Shown here piece after piece: positions 32,237 to 42,345 of a stretch of DNA of 64,000 bases. Under the pieces are notes generated by a model. The model did not search any database and was not told where the DNA came from. It saw nothing but the letters and a program-made list of their open reading frames with translations. Each line of letters begins with the position of its first letter. Within the stretch, counting starts at the first letter, position 1. The DNA comes from Cycas panzhihuaensis (Eukaryota > Cycadophyta), in the NCBI GenBank assembly GCA_023213395.1, contig CM041465.1, positions 124,131,741 through 124,195,740 on the forward strand. The letters are read 5' to 3'. A program made the translations under genes and the position numbers.

Positions 32237-33219
32237 AGAGCACAAACTAAGCTAGAACTAATTCATACTGATCTCTGTGGACCACTAACACCTCTGTCAA
32301 TAAATGGTTGCAGATACTTTCTAACCTTCACTGATGATTTTACTAAGAAATGTGGGTATGCTTCCTTCACAATAAGTCAGAAGTCTTTGAAATTTTTAAG
32401 GAATTCAAAGTAGAAGCAGAATTGGAATCTGATGCCAAAATAGAATGTATCAGATCATATGGAGGCGGTGAATACATATCCAAGTATTTTCTGAATTACT
32501 GCAGAATAAATGGGATCCGTAAATAGATTACAACTCCATACACACCCCAATCAAATGGGATTGCTGAAAGGAAAAATTGACCTTTGATGGAAATGGCTCG
32601 CAACATGGTCCATGGAAAACAAATTCCAAAATCATACAAGGCAAAAGCAGTAAATACAGGCTGTTATTTAATAAACAAAAGTCCGACAAAAGCGTTGGTA
32701 AATATTACACTTGAAGAAGCTTGGAAAGGTAAGAAACTTGATGTAAGCTCTCTTAAAATATTTGGTAGTCAAATTTTCATTCATATTCCAGACAAAAGAA
32801 GATCAAAGCTTGATGCAAAAAACATAGAATGCATCATGATTAGTTACAGTAAGAATTCAAAAGCTTACAAGTGCATTGACCCAAAGACAAATAAGATATA
32901 TGTAAGCAGAGATGTTGTCTTCAATGAGATAGACAACACAGATGGTCAGGCTCAAACAAAAATCATTGAAGAAGGTAGAACAAGTTCAAATCACAAGGTC
33001 ATCTTAGAAGAGGTGTCAGAAGTTACCATAGAGGAATTACCCCTTACAGAGTCATTAGAAGAAAGCACAGGACAATTAATAGAGGAAGAAATTACATCTA
33101 CAGAACAACTGCCAAAAGAATCATCAAAGAAAGAAAAGAAGTTACCCAAATGGCCGATCAAAACAATCAAGGAAGGAGGAAATGTACTTGAACACAAAAC
33201 AAGAAGCCAAAATCCCAAG
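32237..33219 (+). pseudogene. Copia B integrase, catalytic Asp lost
   Basis: LELIHTDLCGPLTPLSINGC carries the first catalytic aspartate (about 32251-32310). The second site reads ECIRSYGGGEYIS, where the family has R-S-D: the aspartate is tyrosine. The third site, PQSNGIAERKN, keeps the glutamate (about 32549-32578). A frameshift near 32345 and two stops also break it. The C-terminal part is open from 32584 (FGSQIFIHIPDKRRSKLD, KAYKCIDPKTNKIYVSRDVV), followed by an acidic linker rich in Glu and Ser. Confidence 0.85.
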
Positions 33220-34188
33220 GCATTACTTAGTCAAGTTGAGCCTCAGTCTTTTTATGAAACCCAGAATCATCCAAGATGGAAAGAAGCCATGAATTCAGAA
33301 ATGAATTCCATCATTAAAAATCAAACATGCGAATTGGTGGAAGTACCCCCCAACAAGCCTGTAGTAAATTGCAAGTGGGTCTACAGAATCAAAGGAGCCA
33401 ATGGAAAAGCAAACAAATATAAGGCAAGACCTGTTGGAAAAGGATATACTCAAATAGCTGGTGTTGATTTCGAAGAAACCTTCTCTCTTGTAGCCAAAAT
33501 GAACACTAAGAACAATTATTGCCTGGCAGCTTCAAACGATTGGAAACTTTTTCAGCTTGATGTAAAAAGTGCCTTCCTAAATGGAGATCTAGAAGAGGAA
33601 GTCTACATGATACAACCAGAAGGGTATGTCAAAAAGGGGCAAGAACATCTAGCGTGCAAGCTCAAAAAGGCTTTATATGGATTGAAACAAGCTCCTCGAG
33701 CTTGGTATGCAAAACTAGATCAACATCTGTGTCAAAATGGATTTCAAAAATGCAGCACAGACTCTAGCTTATATACAAGGAAAAGAAATGGATGAATTAC
33801 AATAATTGTTGTTTAAGCAGATGACATGATTCTCACAGGAAATGATGAAGAATCTGTCAAAAACATAAAAAAGGAACTAGAGAAAAAGTTTGAAATGACA
33901 GATCTAGGGCTCCTAAACTACTATTTAGGGATAGAGGTGGACCAACAACAAAATTATGTTGCCATGTCACAAAGGAAATACATAAAAGATCTTTTGATCA
34001 AATTCCAGATGGCAGATTGTAATCCATGTGCAACATCTATGGAAGCAAATTGTAACTTAGTAGCAAAAAAGAAGGAACAAGCTGCAGATGCTATCTTGTA
34101 CAGGCAACTAATTGGTAGCCTGATATATCTTACAACCACCAAACCAAACATTTCATATTCAGTAGGAATGGTATCCCGGTATATGTAG
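33220..34188 (+). pseudogene. Copia B reverse transcriptase, active site broken
   Basis: The open frame from 32584 extends to 33795 and includes [60 protein letters not shown] and ALYGLKQAPRAWYAKLD. Then stops occur at the catalytic site: where Y-V-D-D is expected the sequence gives stop-A-D-D (33815-33826). The frame reopens at 33826-34188 with GLLNYYLGIEVDQQQNYVAM and YRQLIGSLIYLTTTKPNISY. Confidence 0.87.
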
Positions 34189-34769
34189 GAACCCAGATTA
34201 TGTCATTGGAAAGCTGCCAAAAGAATAGTAAGGTACCTACAAGGTACAAAGGATCTCAAATTAATTTATTCCAATGAAAGGCCAGCAGAACTGACAGGTT
34301 ACTGTGATTCAGATTGGGTAGGTAACAAGGAACAAAGAAAGTCTACGAGCGGATACTGCTTCTTCTTGGGATCAGCAATCATTTCCTGGTGCAGTAAAAA
34401 AAAAACCCATTGTGGCACTCTCATCAGCTAAAGCTGGATACAAAGTTGCTATAACAGCAACGTGTGAGGCAATATGGTTAAGACAACTTCTTGCTGAAGT
34501 AGAACAAAAACAGAACCAAGCAACAATCTTATTCTGTGACAATCAAAGTGCAATAAAGCTTACCAAGAATTTTGTTCTACATGCTAGAACAAAACACATA
34601 GAAGTACATCACTTCATAAGAGAGAAGGTGCACAATAAAGAAATTGAATTAGAATATTGCCCCTCTTCAAAACAAATTGTAGATCTCATGACAAAACCTC
34701 GTGGGAAAGAGAGGTTTCAAAATCTAAGAAATAAAATTGGACTGAAAGAGATAAAACATTAAGAGAGGG
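34189..34769 (+). pseudogene. Copia B RNase H
   Basis: CDSDWVGNKEQRKSTSGYCF and SAIISWCSKK (34300-34400) precede a one-base shift in a run of A at about 34400. Then comes an open 116-residue frame, 34412-34762, with LFCDNQSAIKLTKNFVLHAR, TKHIEVHHFIREKVHNKEIE and MTKPRGKERFQNLR. The purine tract AAGAGAGGG (34761-34769) touches the LTR. Confidence 0.87.
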
Positions 34770-34999
34770 TGTTACGATATAATGTTTTATCTTACTAGGC
34801 AAAGGGGGTAATGTTGCACACCCTCATACTGTAACTCTCACCTTATGTTGTGACACTTGTCATATAGAGAAGAGTTAGTTACATATCACATTGTAACGGT
34901 AAAAAATCAGTTGTATATTTATAAAGACAATGTCTCCAAGCTAATACAAGTGATTCTTCTCATTCTCATTCTTATTCTGTAGAATTGTTCAGTTTAACA
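34770..34999 (+). repeat. 3' LTR of copia B
   Basis: A 230 bp LTR with ends TGTTACGATATAATG...TTTAACA, directly after the polypurine tract. It has a TATA-like TATATTTATAAAG at 34913-34925. A short LTR sharply separates this family from A0-A4. Confidence 0.88.
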
Positions 35000-35003
35000 A
35001 TCT

Positions 35004-35251
35004 TGACACTCTAAGCATTACTCTACCTCATTCACTTATTTATACATCATAAGTGAGAGAGAGTAGGATGGGACATGTTACATGTGGGACAAATGACCGT
35101 TAACACAACCAATGACATATCATCTACTTATTGACCAATAACTTATGGACCACTTGCTTGCACAAATGTGCATTATATTAATATTATAATGTTGACCCCT
35201 AAATATGACATTCACCTAAGACATCTACACATTAAACATTAACTCCTAACA
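35004..35251 (-). repeat. Probable small solo LTR
   Basis: A 248 bp segment with TG...CA ends on the minus strand, TGTTAGGAGTTAATG...GAGTGTCA, and TATA-like TATAAATAAGTG in the right place for that orientation. No internal region accompanies it. Flanks share only TCT, so the target duplication is not clear. It lies 4 bp from the end of the copia B LTR. Confidence 0.55.
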
Positions 35252-35463
35252 GGTCTTCCCATTTTTACTGGAACTTAACCTCCTTGCCCTTCTTAATTTC
35301 TTCTCATTTGATCATTTTATAGCCCTTTGTCTGCTTGACTCTCATATTCCCTTAGGTGAAGGTCTTCTAGGTGGCTAACCCATCTTCGAAGGTCATTTCG
35401 ATGGCATTTAAAAGGTCTCTGACTACCAAGGCTTAGTTTCGACCTACCATCACTCCAATAGTC
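35252..35463 (-). other. G2 leader or 5' gag sequence, part 2
   Basis: Sequence between the solo LTR and A3, assigned to G2 because the A3 target duplication TAGTC joins it to 41466-41546. A possible minus-strand frame has GVMVGRN and RDLLNAIEMTFEDGLAT, but I cannot name it. Confidence 0.45.
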
Positions 35464-35841
35464 TGTTAAACCTCATGGTTTACCTTATGTTTATAATGTT
35501 AAGCTAATGTGTTTTCTATTCTTGTATTATGTGTGCACTTTTGCACTTTTGTACTTTAGGTGTAACTTTATCACTTAAGTGATAAAGTACACACCCACTT
35601 TATGTCTAGTGACATAACGTTGTAACTTAAGGGTCAAATGACCCCCTTGCACTTTTGCTCACATGAGCTCTCAATGGACACTTGTTCTACATGCAAGCAT
35701 GCATTGCATGATTGACACTTGTCAATCATGCAATAGCCTTTGGCCTCTCATCTTCTTCTATTTAAAGAGGCCTCTCTTCATTGTTGCTCATCTTGAGAGG
35801 AGGAGCTCATTGTTATTCTGTCAGTTTGCTAATCAAGCTGA

Positions 35842-35927
35842 TGTCACAGGTTGCCGTTACACCAAAAGCCCCGGGGTGATTTGGGAAGAGGACTTCCTTG
35901 TGATAGTTAGCGTCACGCGCTCCAACA
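35842..35927 (-). repeat. TRIM LTR (3' copy in element orientation)
   Basis: 86 bp, TG...CA ends. It differs from the other copy only at a G in CCCCGGGGTG, where the partner has CCCCGGAGTG. Confidence 0.93.
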
Positions 35928-36042
35928 CTCCCCCATCACAAGGAGTCGGTTGTACCTACACGGATTGGCATGTCCACCACGGCGTTCTTCGGCGGGACAC
36001 AACGCCTTCACAGATATCCGGGTGCGCTACTGCGATACACAA

Positions 36043-36077
36043 GACCGGATTTGAACCCTGGCCGCTCTGATACCACT
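36043..36077 (-). promoter_or_regulatory. TRIM primer-binding site and box-B-like sequence
   Basis: The minus strand next to the TRIM 5' LTR reads AGTGGTATCAGAGCGGCCAG, matching the complement of the initiator tRNA-Met 3' end in the first 12 bases (TGGTATCAGAGC). It continues with GGGTTCAAATCC (36047-36058), which fits the Pol III B-box consensus GGTTCRANNCC. The priming role follows from position; any Pol III role is inference. Confidence 0.7.
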
Positions 36078-36163
36078 TGTCACAGGTTGCCGTTACACCA
36101 AAAGCCCCGGAGTGATTTGGGAAGAGGACTTCCTTGTGATAGTTAGCGTCACGCGCTCCAACA
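36078..36163 (-). repeat. TRIM LTR (5' copy in element orientation)
   Basis: 86 bp terminal repeat, one difference from 35842-35927. It is followed outward by GCTGA, the second target duplication. Confidence 0.93.
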
Positions 36164-36332
36164 GCTGAAGCATTCTTTGGTGGTTGGACTAATTCCAACC
36201 CCCCATTTCTGGTATCTTGATCTTGCTCCTATTTCTCTTTGAGTTCTTTATGTTTTATGCTTCATGCATTTGTAGTATTGTGCTTTTACTTATGATCTTG
36301 GGACTAATGTGGCCTAATGCCCATTTTTCACA

Positions 36333-38753
36333 TTTGGTATCAGAGCTGAAAGGTTTCTGAACTTAGTTTGTTTAAGCAATTGTTAGTTTATTATCTCATC
36401 ATTTGTTCTTGAAATCATGCCTGGACTATCCTCCGTCCTCGCACTTGAAGAAGCCCATTTCTGTGCATTTCTGGACCTGCATGCAAGGTCTGTTCAACCA
36501 TTTCTGAAGAGGATTCGAGCCAAGCCCGATCAAGCCAGCCCAATTTCAATCAAGGCCTTTGCCATGTACGCTCTCGCCAACTCAGCAGACAATCATCTCA
36601 CTTACCGGTCAAGAAGATCGAGTCTACATCGTCAACTCAAGCACTATCCGATTAGCATGCCAACTCAAGAAGTCGTCAATCATCGATGCCACGGTATCGC
36701 TCATTTAAGAACTCAAAGAACTGTTTAGCTCGGCTCGGCTCATTCTTGAAGTCAACACAACCGATCTTCAAACTGCCAACTCAGCATTGAGAAAATCAAC
36801 TGGAGAGTCTTCAAACTGCCAGCTCAGCATCATTGTCCAATCAGCTGTGGACAGCCATCAAACTGCCAACTCAGCATTGAGAAAATCAACTGGAGAGTCT
36901 TCAAACTGCCAGCTCAGCATCATTGTCCAATCACCGTGGATACCATCAAACCGCCAATCAATCGGCGGATGCCATCAAACCGCTCAAGACTCACATCGTC
37001 CAATCATCGCCTTTGTCATCCATCGTCCAATCATCATCGCTGCTACCGTGCCAACTCGGCATCACCGCCCATTTCGGCTCATTAGCACACGGCAAGAAGG
37101 TTGTCCCACCATTGTAATTGTTGAGTCAAGACCGGCCTCGGCTCATTCATTAGCACCTTTATCGGCACCTGAGTTCACACTGTCAACTCAAAGTGCCACT
37201 TCATCACAGTGCCAGTCAGCACTGTCCAACTCAGCATTCTGTCCAGGCAGTACACTGCCAACTCAGCTGAGTGCCACATCATCACAGTGCACAGTCATCT
37301 ACAAGAGACAGTCATCACACAGCTTACGCCCACTTTCGGTGGCGACTCGGACCACTCGAGTTCACACGCCAACTCATCATTCTTGAGTCGGCCTCTCTCG
37401 CCAAGCCGAATCCGGTCATCACTTTATCGCTCTACACAACAAGATATCGTTCTCTTAGCGAGCCCCAAGATATCGTTCTCTTAGCGAGCCCGATCGGCCT
37501 CTTGTCCTTCAATCGCCCATCATCGCCATCCTTGTCGCCATTTCACCACCAAGATTGATGAAAATCAATCTCTTGATAGCATATTTTGAACAACATGCTC
37601 ATGTGAATCAATTTTTTAAGGTTTTAAGAGAATTTTTTTTTTTATTTCTCAAGGGGGGAGTCTTAAAAGACTTTAAGTTTTTTTTTTTTTAGCTGGGCCT
37701 ACTTGAAGATTTTTTTGCAGACATTGGCAGTCTTGATTCTTAAAAGTACCTTTTTGTACTTACTGCTTTAAGCTCTTTTAGCACACTTTCATGCTATTAA
37801 AGCATCATTGAGCTTACTTAATGTAATCAAAAGGCATATCTACATTGTAAAGGTGAAGGAAATTACCACCTAACTTCATTTTTTGGCACCTTGCAAGGTG
37901 ACCTTGGCCTTCTTAAGTTCAAAAAGGGAAGGCTCATTGTGAAACTTAATAAAATCACAATTTTCTTGTTGGATTGTTGAGACATTTTAAGTCTCAACAG
38001 CTGCTGCGTGGAGTTTGTGTTGGCTTTGGAGCATTTCTTGAGTACACTTTTCTTGTGGCTTCATCACTTCATCAGATTTTGAAGGTTAAAAGGAACCCTC
38101 TTTTGTTGTCATCAAAGGTTCCTTACATCATTTTCTTTTAAGTACTCAAAGTACTTTATCATTGTACTCAAGCATACATAGCACCTCACTTGGATCATAA
38201 AGCACTTGAAATCTGTTTTGTGCCCATTCTTTCATTGCTTCTTACGCAGCATCGTTTGTAAGCCAGAAGGCATAAAAATCCAAGTAAGAAGATTCACTTA
38301 GACTTATTTAAAAGTGAATTTAAAATCTGTTGGAGAGGCTTGAAAAAGGTTCAAACCTTGCCTCTAAATTAACCTTAAGCTTGGTGCATTCCCTAGGGGA
38401 CCAACCGACCGCATTGCAAGGTGCGACAATTAAGGTTGCTTGAGGGAAAGGATGTTCGAAAAGGGTGTTATTGGGGCCCTGAATCCCAGGGAAAGCATGG
38501 TACGTCCATGCGGATCAACCCTACCTGCCTTGTCCTAGATTTAACTTGGTCAACATTTGGATCTTCTCTATAAGATCAAGTTGGACCAACTCTATAGACT
38601 AGTCCTCCACCCCTCATCATTCCATTCAGTTGTTGGATCTTCTAGTAAGATCGGATTGGTCTTGTTAGAAGGTGGAACTTAAGTGACGAAAGCTTTGAGT
38701 TTCCAAGTTGTCTGCTAGCTTCAAGTGTTAATCAAGTGGAAAGATGGCTGCCA
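36333..38753 (+). other. A3 leader
   Basis: A 2.4 kb leader. From 36420 to 37560 it is GC-richer and repeats CCAACTCAGCA-like words, as in A1. A 90 bp tandem duplication occurs at about 36768-36930. Open frames such as 36787-37386 (199 codons) simply read the repeated words and show Ser, Gln and His bias; I do not call them genes. AT-rich sequence follows, then the shared pre-gag block with hairpins at 38335-38364 and 38495-38511. Confidence 0.72.
36768..36930 (+). repeat. 90 bp tandem duplication in A3 leader
   Basis: The word AACTGCCAACTCAGCATTG and the following 60 or so bases recur exactly 90 bp apart (36771 and 36861). The second unit is incomplete at its end. It makes up part of the CCAACTCAGCA-rich segment. 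Confidence 0.85.
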
Positions 38754-39540
38754 TACATATGCTTAATGCATGTACCATAAGGCTAACAGGCAATCAAATT
38801 ATCAAGAATGGAAAAGAATCACAAAGAATCTCTTGATAATGAATGAGTTAGGGATATGTTTGGAAGAATCCCCAATCCTACACTTGTGGTTAATAATAAT
38901 GAAAATCAACCTGCACCTGTGGATGTTGAACTTGTTCTTTGCATGGGAGGCCAAAGGCGAAATTGCTTTGGCATTCATTCGTATGGTTGTGGACATAAAT
39001 GTAGACCAAAATATTTCTTCGCACAATCTTCTAAAGAAGCATGGGACACATTGTCCTCTTTGTATGAAAGGCGAGATGAAGCTCGCATTTTGATGATAAA
39101 AGCAAAATTGTACTCCATCAAATTTGTAAAGCCAATGTCGACATTCTTGTCCTCTATTAAGGAGGTTTGTAATGAATTAACTACTTTAGGTAGTCCAGCT
39201 AGAAGAGATGAAATCATAGCCTCCATCACAAAAGCATTACCAAAGGACTACAACGGCTTTATATCATCAACTACACGAGATGGTTCACTAAGGGGATGAC
39301 ATTCAATCAACTTGAAAGCTTATTGCTTCAAGAAGAACAAATTTATGCTAAGGATAATGAAGAACCATCTACAACAGGTGCTTTCACAAAGAAGGGCAAA
39401 GACAAATCAAAATCCAAAACGCATTCACAAAGCGGTTTGGAAATATGAACATTGGATCTTCCAAGTCCAATGTCGTATGCCATTATTGTGGCAAACACGC
39501 CACATTGCACCGAAAGTGCGAAAGAAGCAAGCGGATCTTG
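38754..39540 (+). pseudogene. A3 gag, frameshifted
   Basis: ATGGCTGCCATACATATGC at 38754 gives MAAIHMLNACTIRLTGN, then a frameshift at the AAATTATCAAG run. The rest is spread over three frames: NYQEWKRITKNLLIMNE, ERRDEARILMIKAKLYSIKF (about 39066-39125) and PKDYNGFISSTTRDGS. The zinc knuckle region starts CHYCGK (39478-39495) but the following G-H is lost by a small deletion, so C-C-H-C is not formed in any single frame. Confidence 0.85.
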
Positions 39541-40310
39541 AAGACAACGGCGGCGTACCATGGTCAAAGACAACAATGTACCACGACATCAGTTTCAACA
39601 AAGGTTCCAACAGTCAGATCACCAGCAGAATCCCCCTCGACCAAATCGAGGTACCTATCGAGGAGGTCCAAGAGGTGGGGGGGGTCAAAGAGATGGCTAC
39701 CAATGCCATTATAATCAGTTTGCCAATGAAGACAAACTATTTTGTGCATACCAATCATGCAACATTGACAACACTTGGATCGTCGATTCAGGAGCTTCTC
39801 GACATATGACAGGGAGTGAAGAACTCCTATGCAACATCAAGGAAGGTAAAGGTCAATCAGTGATCTTTGGAAACGCTGAATCAGTTGAGATTTCAGGAAT
39901 AGGCACCATAGCTCCTTTTCATTCTCCTCAAAATCCTTCCTCATCATTTCCCAACGGTGATGCCTACTTCATTCCTTCTATGGAGAAGAACTTGCTATCT
40001 GTTAGCCAGTTGAACAAGCAACAAATGAGCGTACTATTTAAAAATGGGAAATGTATCATTTGTGACAAAGATGATCAGATCATAGCTGTAGCCTATGAGG
40101 ATCAAGGTCTTTATAAGTTAGATGCCAATAATATTACTCTTGATTCTGCTTACTCTGGTTCCACATCTTTGTCAAAAATTCAGTTATGGCATCAATGTCT
40201 AGGACATTTAAGCCTAGACAATCAAGCGGATGATAAACAAAAGCATGGTGTATGGGCTTCCAAAGATGTATGGTTCAAAATGTCTTTATGAAGCTTGCAT
40301 AATGGGGACA
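39541..40310 (+). pseudogene. A3 protease and pre-integrase
   Basis: The open frame 39560-40291 (243 residues) includes the basic R-G-G linker (PPRPNRGTYRGGPRGGGG), the intact protease site TWIVDSGASRHMTGSEELL (about 39773-39829), and NGDAYFIPSMEKNLLSVSQL. Its pre-integrase LWHQCLGHLSLDN runs into a frameshift. The sequence ACIMGTQHR near 40290-40317 is the last recognisable part before the deletion. Confidence 0.88.
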
Positions 40311-40317
40311 CAACATC

Positions 40318-40924
40318 GGTGCCTTTTTGCGCTTGGGATTTGCTCGCTTCATGTCTCAACCCAATCAAGCATTGTGGCAAGAAAACGCATACTCAAGTAT
40401 ATCAAAGGAACATTGCGACTTGGACTTGAGTATGTACATAAGGAGAGCTTCACTTTGGAGGGTTCTCGATTCGATTGGGCGGGATGCCAAGATAGCGGAA
40501 ATCTACCTCGGGTTCTTGTTTTACCCTTGGTTCAAGTTGTTTCATGGAGTTGCAAGAAGCAACCAAATGTTACCTTGTCCTCCATCAGGCGAATACAAAG
40601 GCTGATCGGTAGCGACTTGTGAGGCTATCCGGCTTCGACGGATTCTTGGTGAGCTTGGATTTCAAAGTGCCAGCACCGACCAAAGATTCATTGTGACAAT
40701 CAGTGTCCTCAAGCTAACTAAGAATCCAGCTTTTCCACGCGGACCAAGCATATTGAAGTTCACCACCATTTCATCGTGAGCATGTACACAATGGTGAGAT
40801 CACACTTCAATATCGACCAACGAGCAACAGACGGAGATATCTTTACCAAGCCACTTGGTAGAGACAAATTTGTAAAATTTAGAGATGGTCTTGAGTCAGA
40901 CTCAACATTATAAGCGATGAGGGG
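40318..40924 (+). pseudogene. A3 RNase H joined to pre-integrase by deletion
   Basis: At about 40318-40335 the text jumps from the pre-integrase Q-H-R to the RT C-terminal/RNase H region (CSRFMSQPNQALW), skipping all integrase and the RT catalytic core. RNase H follows in broken frames: LKYIKGTLRLGLEYVHKESF, VVSWSCKKQPNVTLSS, and near the end GRDKFVKFRDGLES. The element is therefore a two-gene derivative at best. Confidence 0.87.
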
Positions 40925-41460
40925 TGTTAAACCTCATGGTTTACCTTATGTTTATAATGTTAAGCTAATGTATTTTCTATTCTTGTATTATGTGTGCACT
41001 TTTGCACTTTTGTACTTTAGGTGTAACTTTATCACTTAAGTGATAAAGTACACACCCATAATGTCTAGTGACATAACGTTGTAACTTAAGGGTCAAATGA
41101 CCCCCTTGCACTTTTGCTCACATGAGTTCCCAATGGACACTTGTCCTACATGCAAGCATGCATTGCATGATTGACACTTGTCAATCATGCAATAGCCTTT
41201 GGCCTCTCATCTTCTTCTATTTAAAGAGGCCTCTCTTCATTGTTGCTCATCTTGAGAGGAGGAGCTCATTGTTATTCTGTCAGTTTGCTAATCAAGCTGA
41301 AGCATTCTTTGGTTGGACTAATTCCAACCCCCATTTCTGGTATCTTGATCTTGCTCCTATTTCTCTTTGTGTTCTTTATGTTTTATGCTTCATGCATTTG
41401 TAGTATTGTGCTTTTACTTATGATCTTGGGACTAATGTGGCCTAATGCCCATTTTTCACA
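40925..41460 (+). repeat. 3' LTR of A3
   Basis: A 536 bp LTR with the uninterrupted TRIM target site. Palindrome arms are at 41162-41176 and 41179-41193. TAGTC follows. Confidence 0.95.
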
Positions 41461-41465
41461 TAGTC

Positions 41466-41546
41466 AAGGTGACTTGGTCTTTGGGCATTATTTGAAAAAC
41501 TCTAGCTCTTCTTCCCCCCACTAGTGGACTTGGGCAACGAAACCAA
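41466..41546 (-). promoter_or_regulatory. G2 primer-binding site and leader start
   Basis: Next to the G2 5' LTR the minus strand reads TTGGTTTCGTTGCCCAAGTC (41527-41546). Its central GTTGCC fits a degraded tRNA-Asp-type primer site (TGGCGCCGTTGCC), the type common in Athila-like elements. This assignment is tentative. A run of G follows on the minus strand (41513-41519). Confidence 0.5.
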
Positions 41547-42345
41547 TGTTGACTTCACTTTCACCCCTTAGAAAGTACACTTGTCAAAGGCCACTTCCAG
41601 TAGTCTAATTAGGGCTTGTGTCAACATACAAGTCAATTAACACACATTCATGCCACATAAGTCCACAGTATATCATAGTAATCACAACATTAACATCCAT
41701 CTTAGTATCGTAAATCAATCAAAAGCAACACATGATACACATTTTCCACATAACTCATTGATTTTATTAAGCATTATCAATGTTTGGATCACTTTTACAT
41801 TATCATTTGGCTTTTCTCTGCTAGAACATCATCAATATTACAATATGCTTGACTTTCATACTAGAAAACATGCCATAGGACTTAGATAGTCAACTCTCGC
41901 CTCCAAAATGGTGACAAATAACCCTTAAATACCCTATACATGCCTTTTGGGAAACTATTGTGACCAATATTCACAATCGTACCCTTTACATAATGCATGC
42001 CCTTTCATAATGAATCTACTAACTAATCATTAATTATACTTGATTGCACTCTATCCATCTGTATGTCCATATGTATATTCACCCTTGGTTGATGTCCTAC
42101 TTGGGTTCTGTTCATTCTAAGTCGTGTGTTCCTATTCTGGAATGGTCTACCATACATTCCTGTTTCGGAATGCACCCTATCATGTGTTCCCCAAGAAGCC
42201 ATTTTTGTTGATTTCCACCTAATTTTCATGTGTTCCTCTGCTCGGATGCTTGTTGGGCTAAGTTTTTCACTCACCATGATCAGTTAGATGACAATTGCTA
42301 CTGTTCCATAGCTCGAATGCACAGGTGTCAAATTTGACCCTAACA
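41547..42345 (-). repeat. 5' LTR of G2
   Basis: A 799 bp LTR matching 9974-10775. On the minus strand it starts TGTTAGGGTCAAATTTG and ends GAAGTCAACA. TATTA follows outward (42346-42350), matching 9969-9973. Confidence 0.9.

Larger units (their letters stand above)
31673..34999 (+). mobile_element. Copia B, 5'-truncated
   Basis: Plus-strand copia remnant inside G2, lacking the 5' LTR, leader, gag and first part of protease. Protease C-terminus, pre-integrase, integrase, RT, RNase H and 3' LTR follow in Ty1/copia order. It is a different family from A0-A4: its LTR is only 230 bp and the proteins differ. The left boundary has a short repeated CTGGTTGGCATGTAC (31659 and 31679), which may mark a rearrangement. 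Confidence 0.82.
35842..36163 (-). mobile_element. TRIM/SMART-type miniature LTR retrotransposon
   Basis: A 322 bp element with 86 bp terminal direct repeats (35842-35927 and 36078-36163) that differ at one base. It is flanked by an exact 5 bp duplication GCTGA (35837-35841 and 36164-36168). The uninterrupted site is seen in the 3' LTR of A3 at 41290-41310. On the minus strand the LTR is TGTTGGAGCG...CTGTGACA, then AG and the primer site TGGTATCAGAGC. The polypurine tract GATGGGGGAG sits right before the other LTR. The 150 bp interior has no coding capacity, so it must have moved with proteins from another element. The class is called terminal-repeat retrotransposon in miniature. Confidence 0.93.
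35464..36332 (+). repeat. 5' LTR of A3, interrupted by TRIM
   Basis: TGTTAAACCTCATGG...ATTTTTCACA, 542 bp once the 322 bp TRIM and one GCTGA are removed. Palindrome arms are at 35703-35717 and 35720-35734 (ATTGCATGATTGACA), and the self-complementary 24-mer is at 35565-35588. TATA-like CTATTTAAAGAGG is near 35758. The tRNA-Met primer site TGGTATCAGAGCT follows at 36335-36347. Confidence 0.95.
35464..41460 (+). mobile_element. Copia A3, internally deleted, with TRIM in its 5' LTR
   Basis: LTRs 35464-36332 (including the TRIM) and 40925-41460 are close to identical. The 5 bp duplication TAGTC is exact (35459-35463 and 41461-41465). It has the same family ends as A0-A2. Internally, gag and protease are followed directly by RNase H: all of integrase and most of RT are gone. 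It inserted into the G2 leader. Confidence 0.93.
9974..42345 (-). mobile_element. G2: Tat/Athila-like Ty3/gypsy element (minus strand) with nested insertions
   Basis: Two LTRs of about 800 bp in the same orientation (9974-10775 and 41547-42345) end in TGTT...AACA. They are flanked by an exact 5 bp duplication TATTA (9969-9973 and 42346-42350). On the minus strand the order is 5' LTR, primer site, leader, gag, protease, gag-like segment, RT, RNase H, integrase, a post-integrase region and 3' LTR. Without A2, A3, copia B and the small solo LTR about 9.5 kb remains, a normal size for this lineage. There is no chromodomain. LTR divergence is high by eye, so it is older than the copia elements inside it. 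Confidence 0.88.

Noticed and set aside
36040-36077. A tRNA gene in the TRIM interior
   Set aside because: Only the primer site and a B-box-like word are present; no A box at the right spacing and no clover-leaf.
36787-37386. 199-codon open frame as a possible host or novel gene
   Set aside because: It lies in the A3 leader, overlaps other open frames of similar composition, and its protein simply reflects the repeated CCAACTCAGCA word; A1 has the same kind of sequence without a matching ORF.
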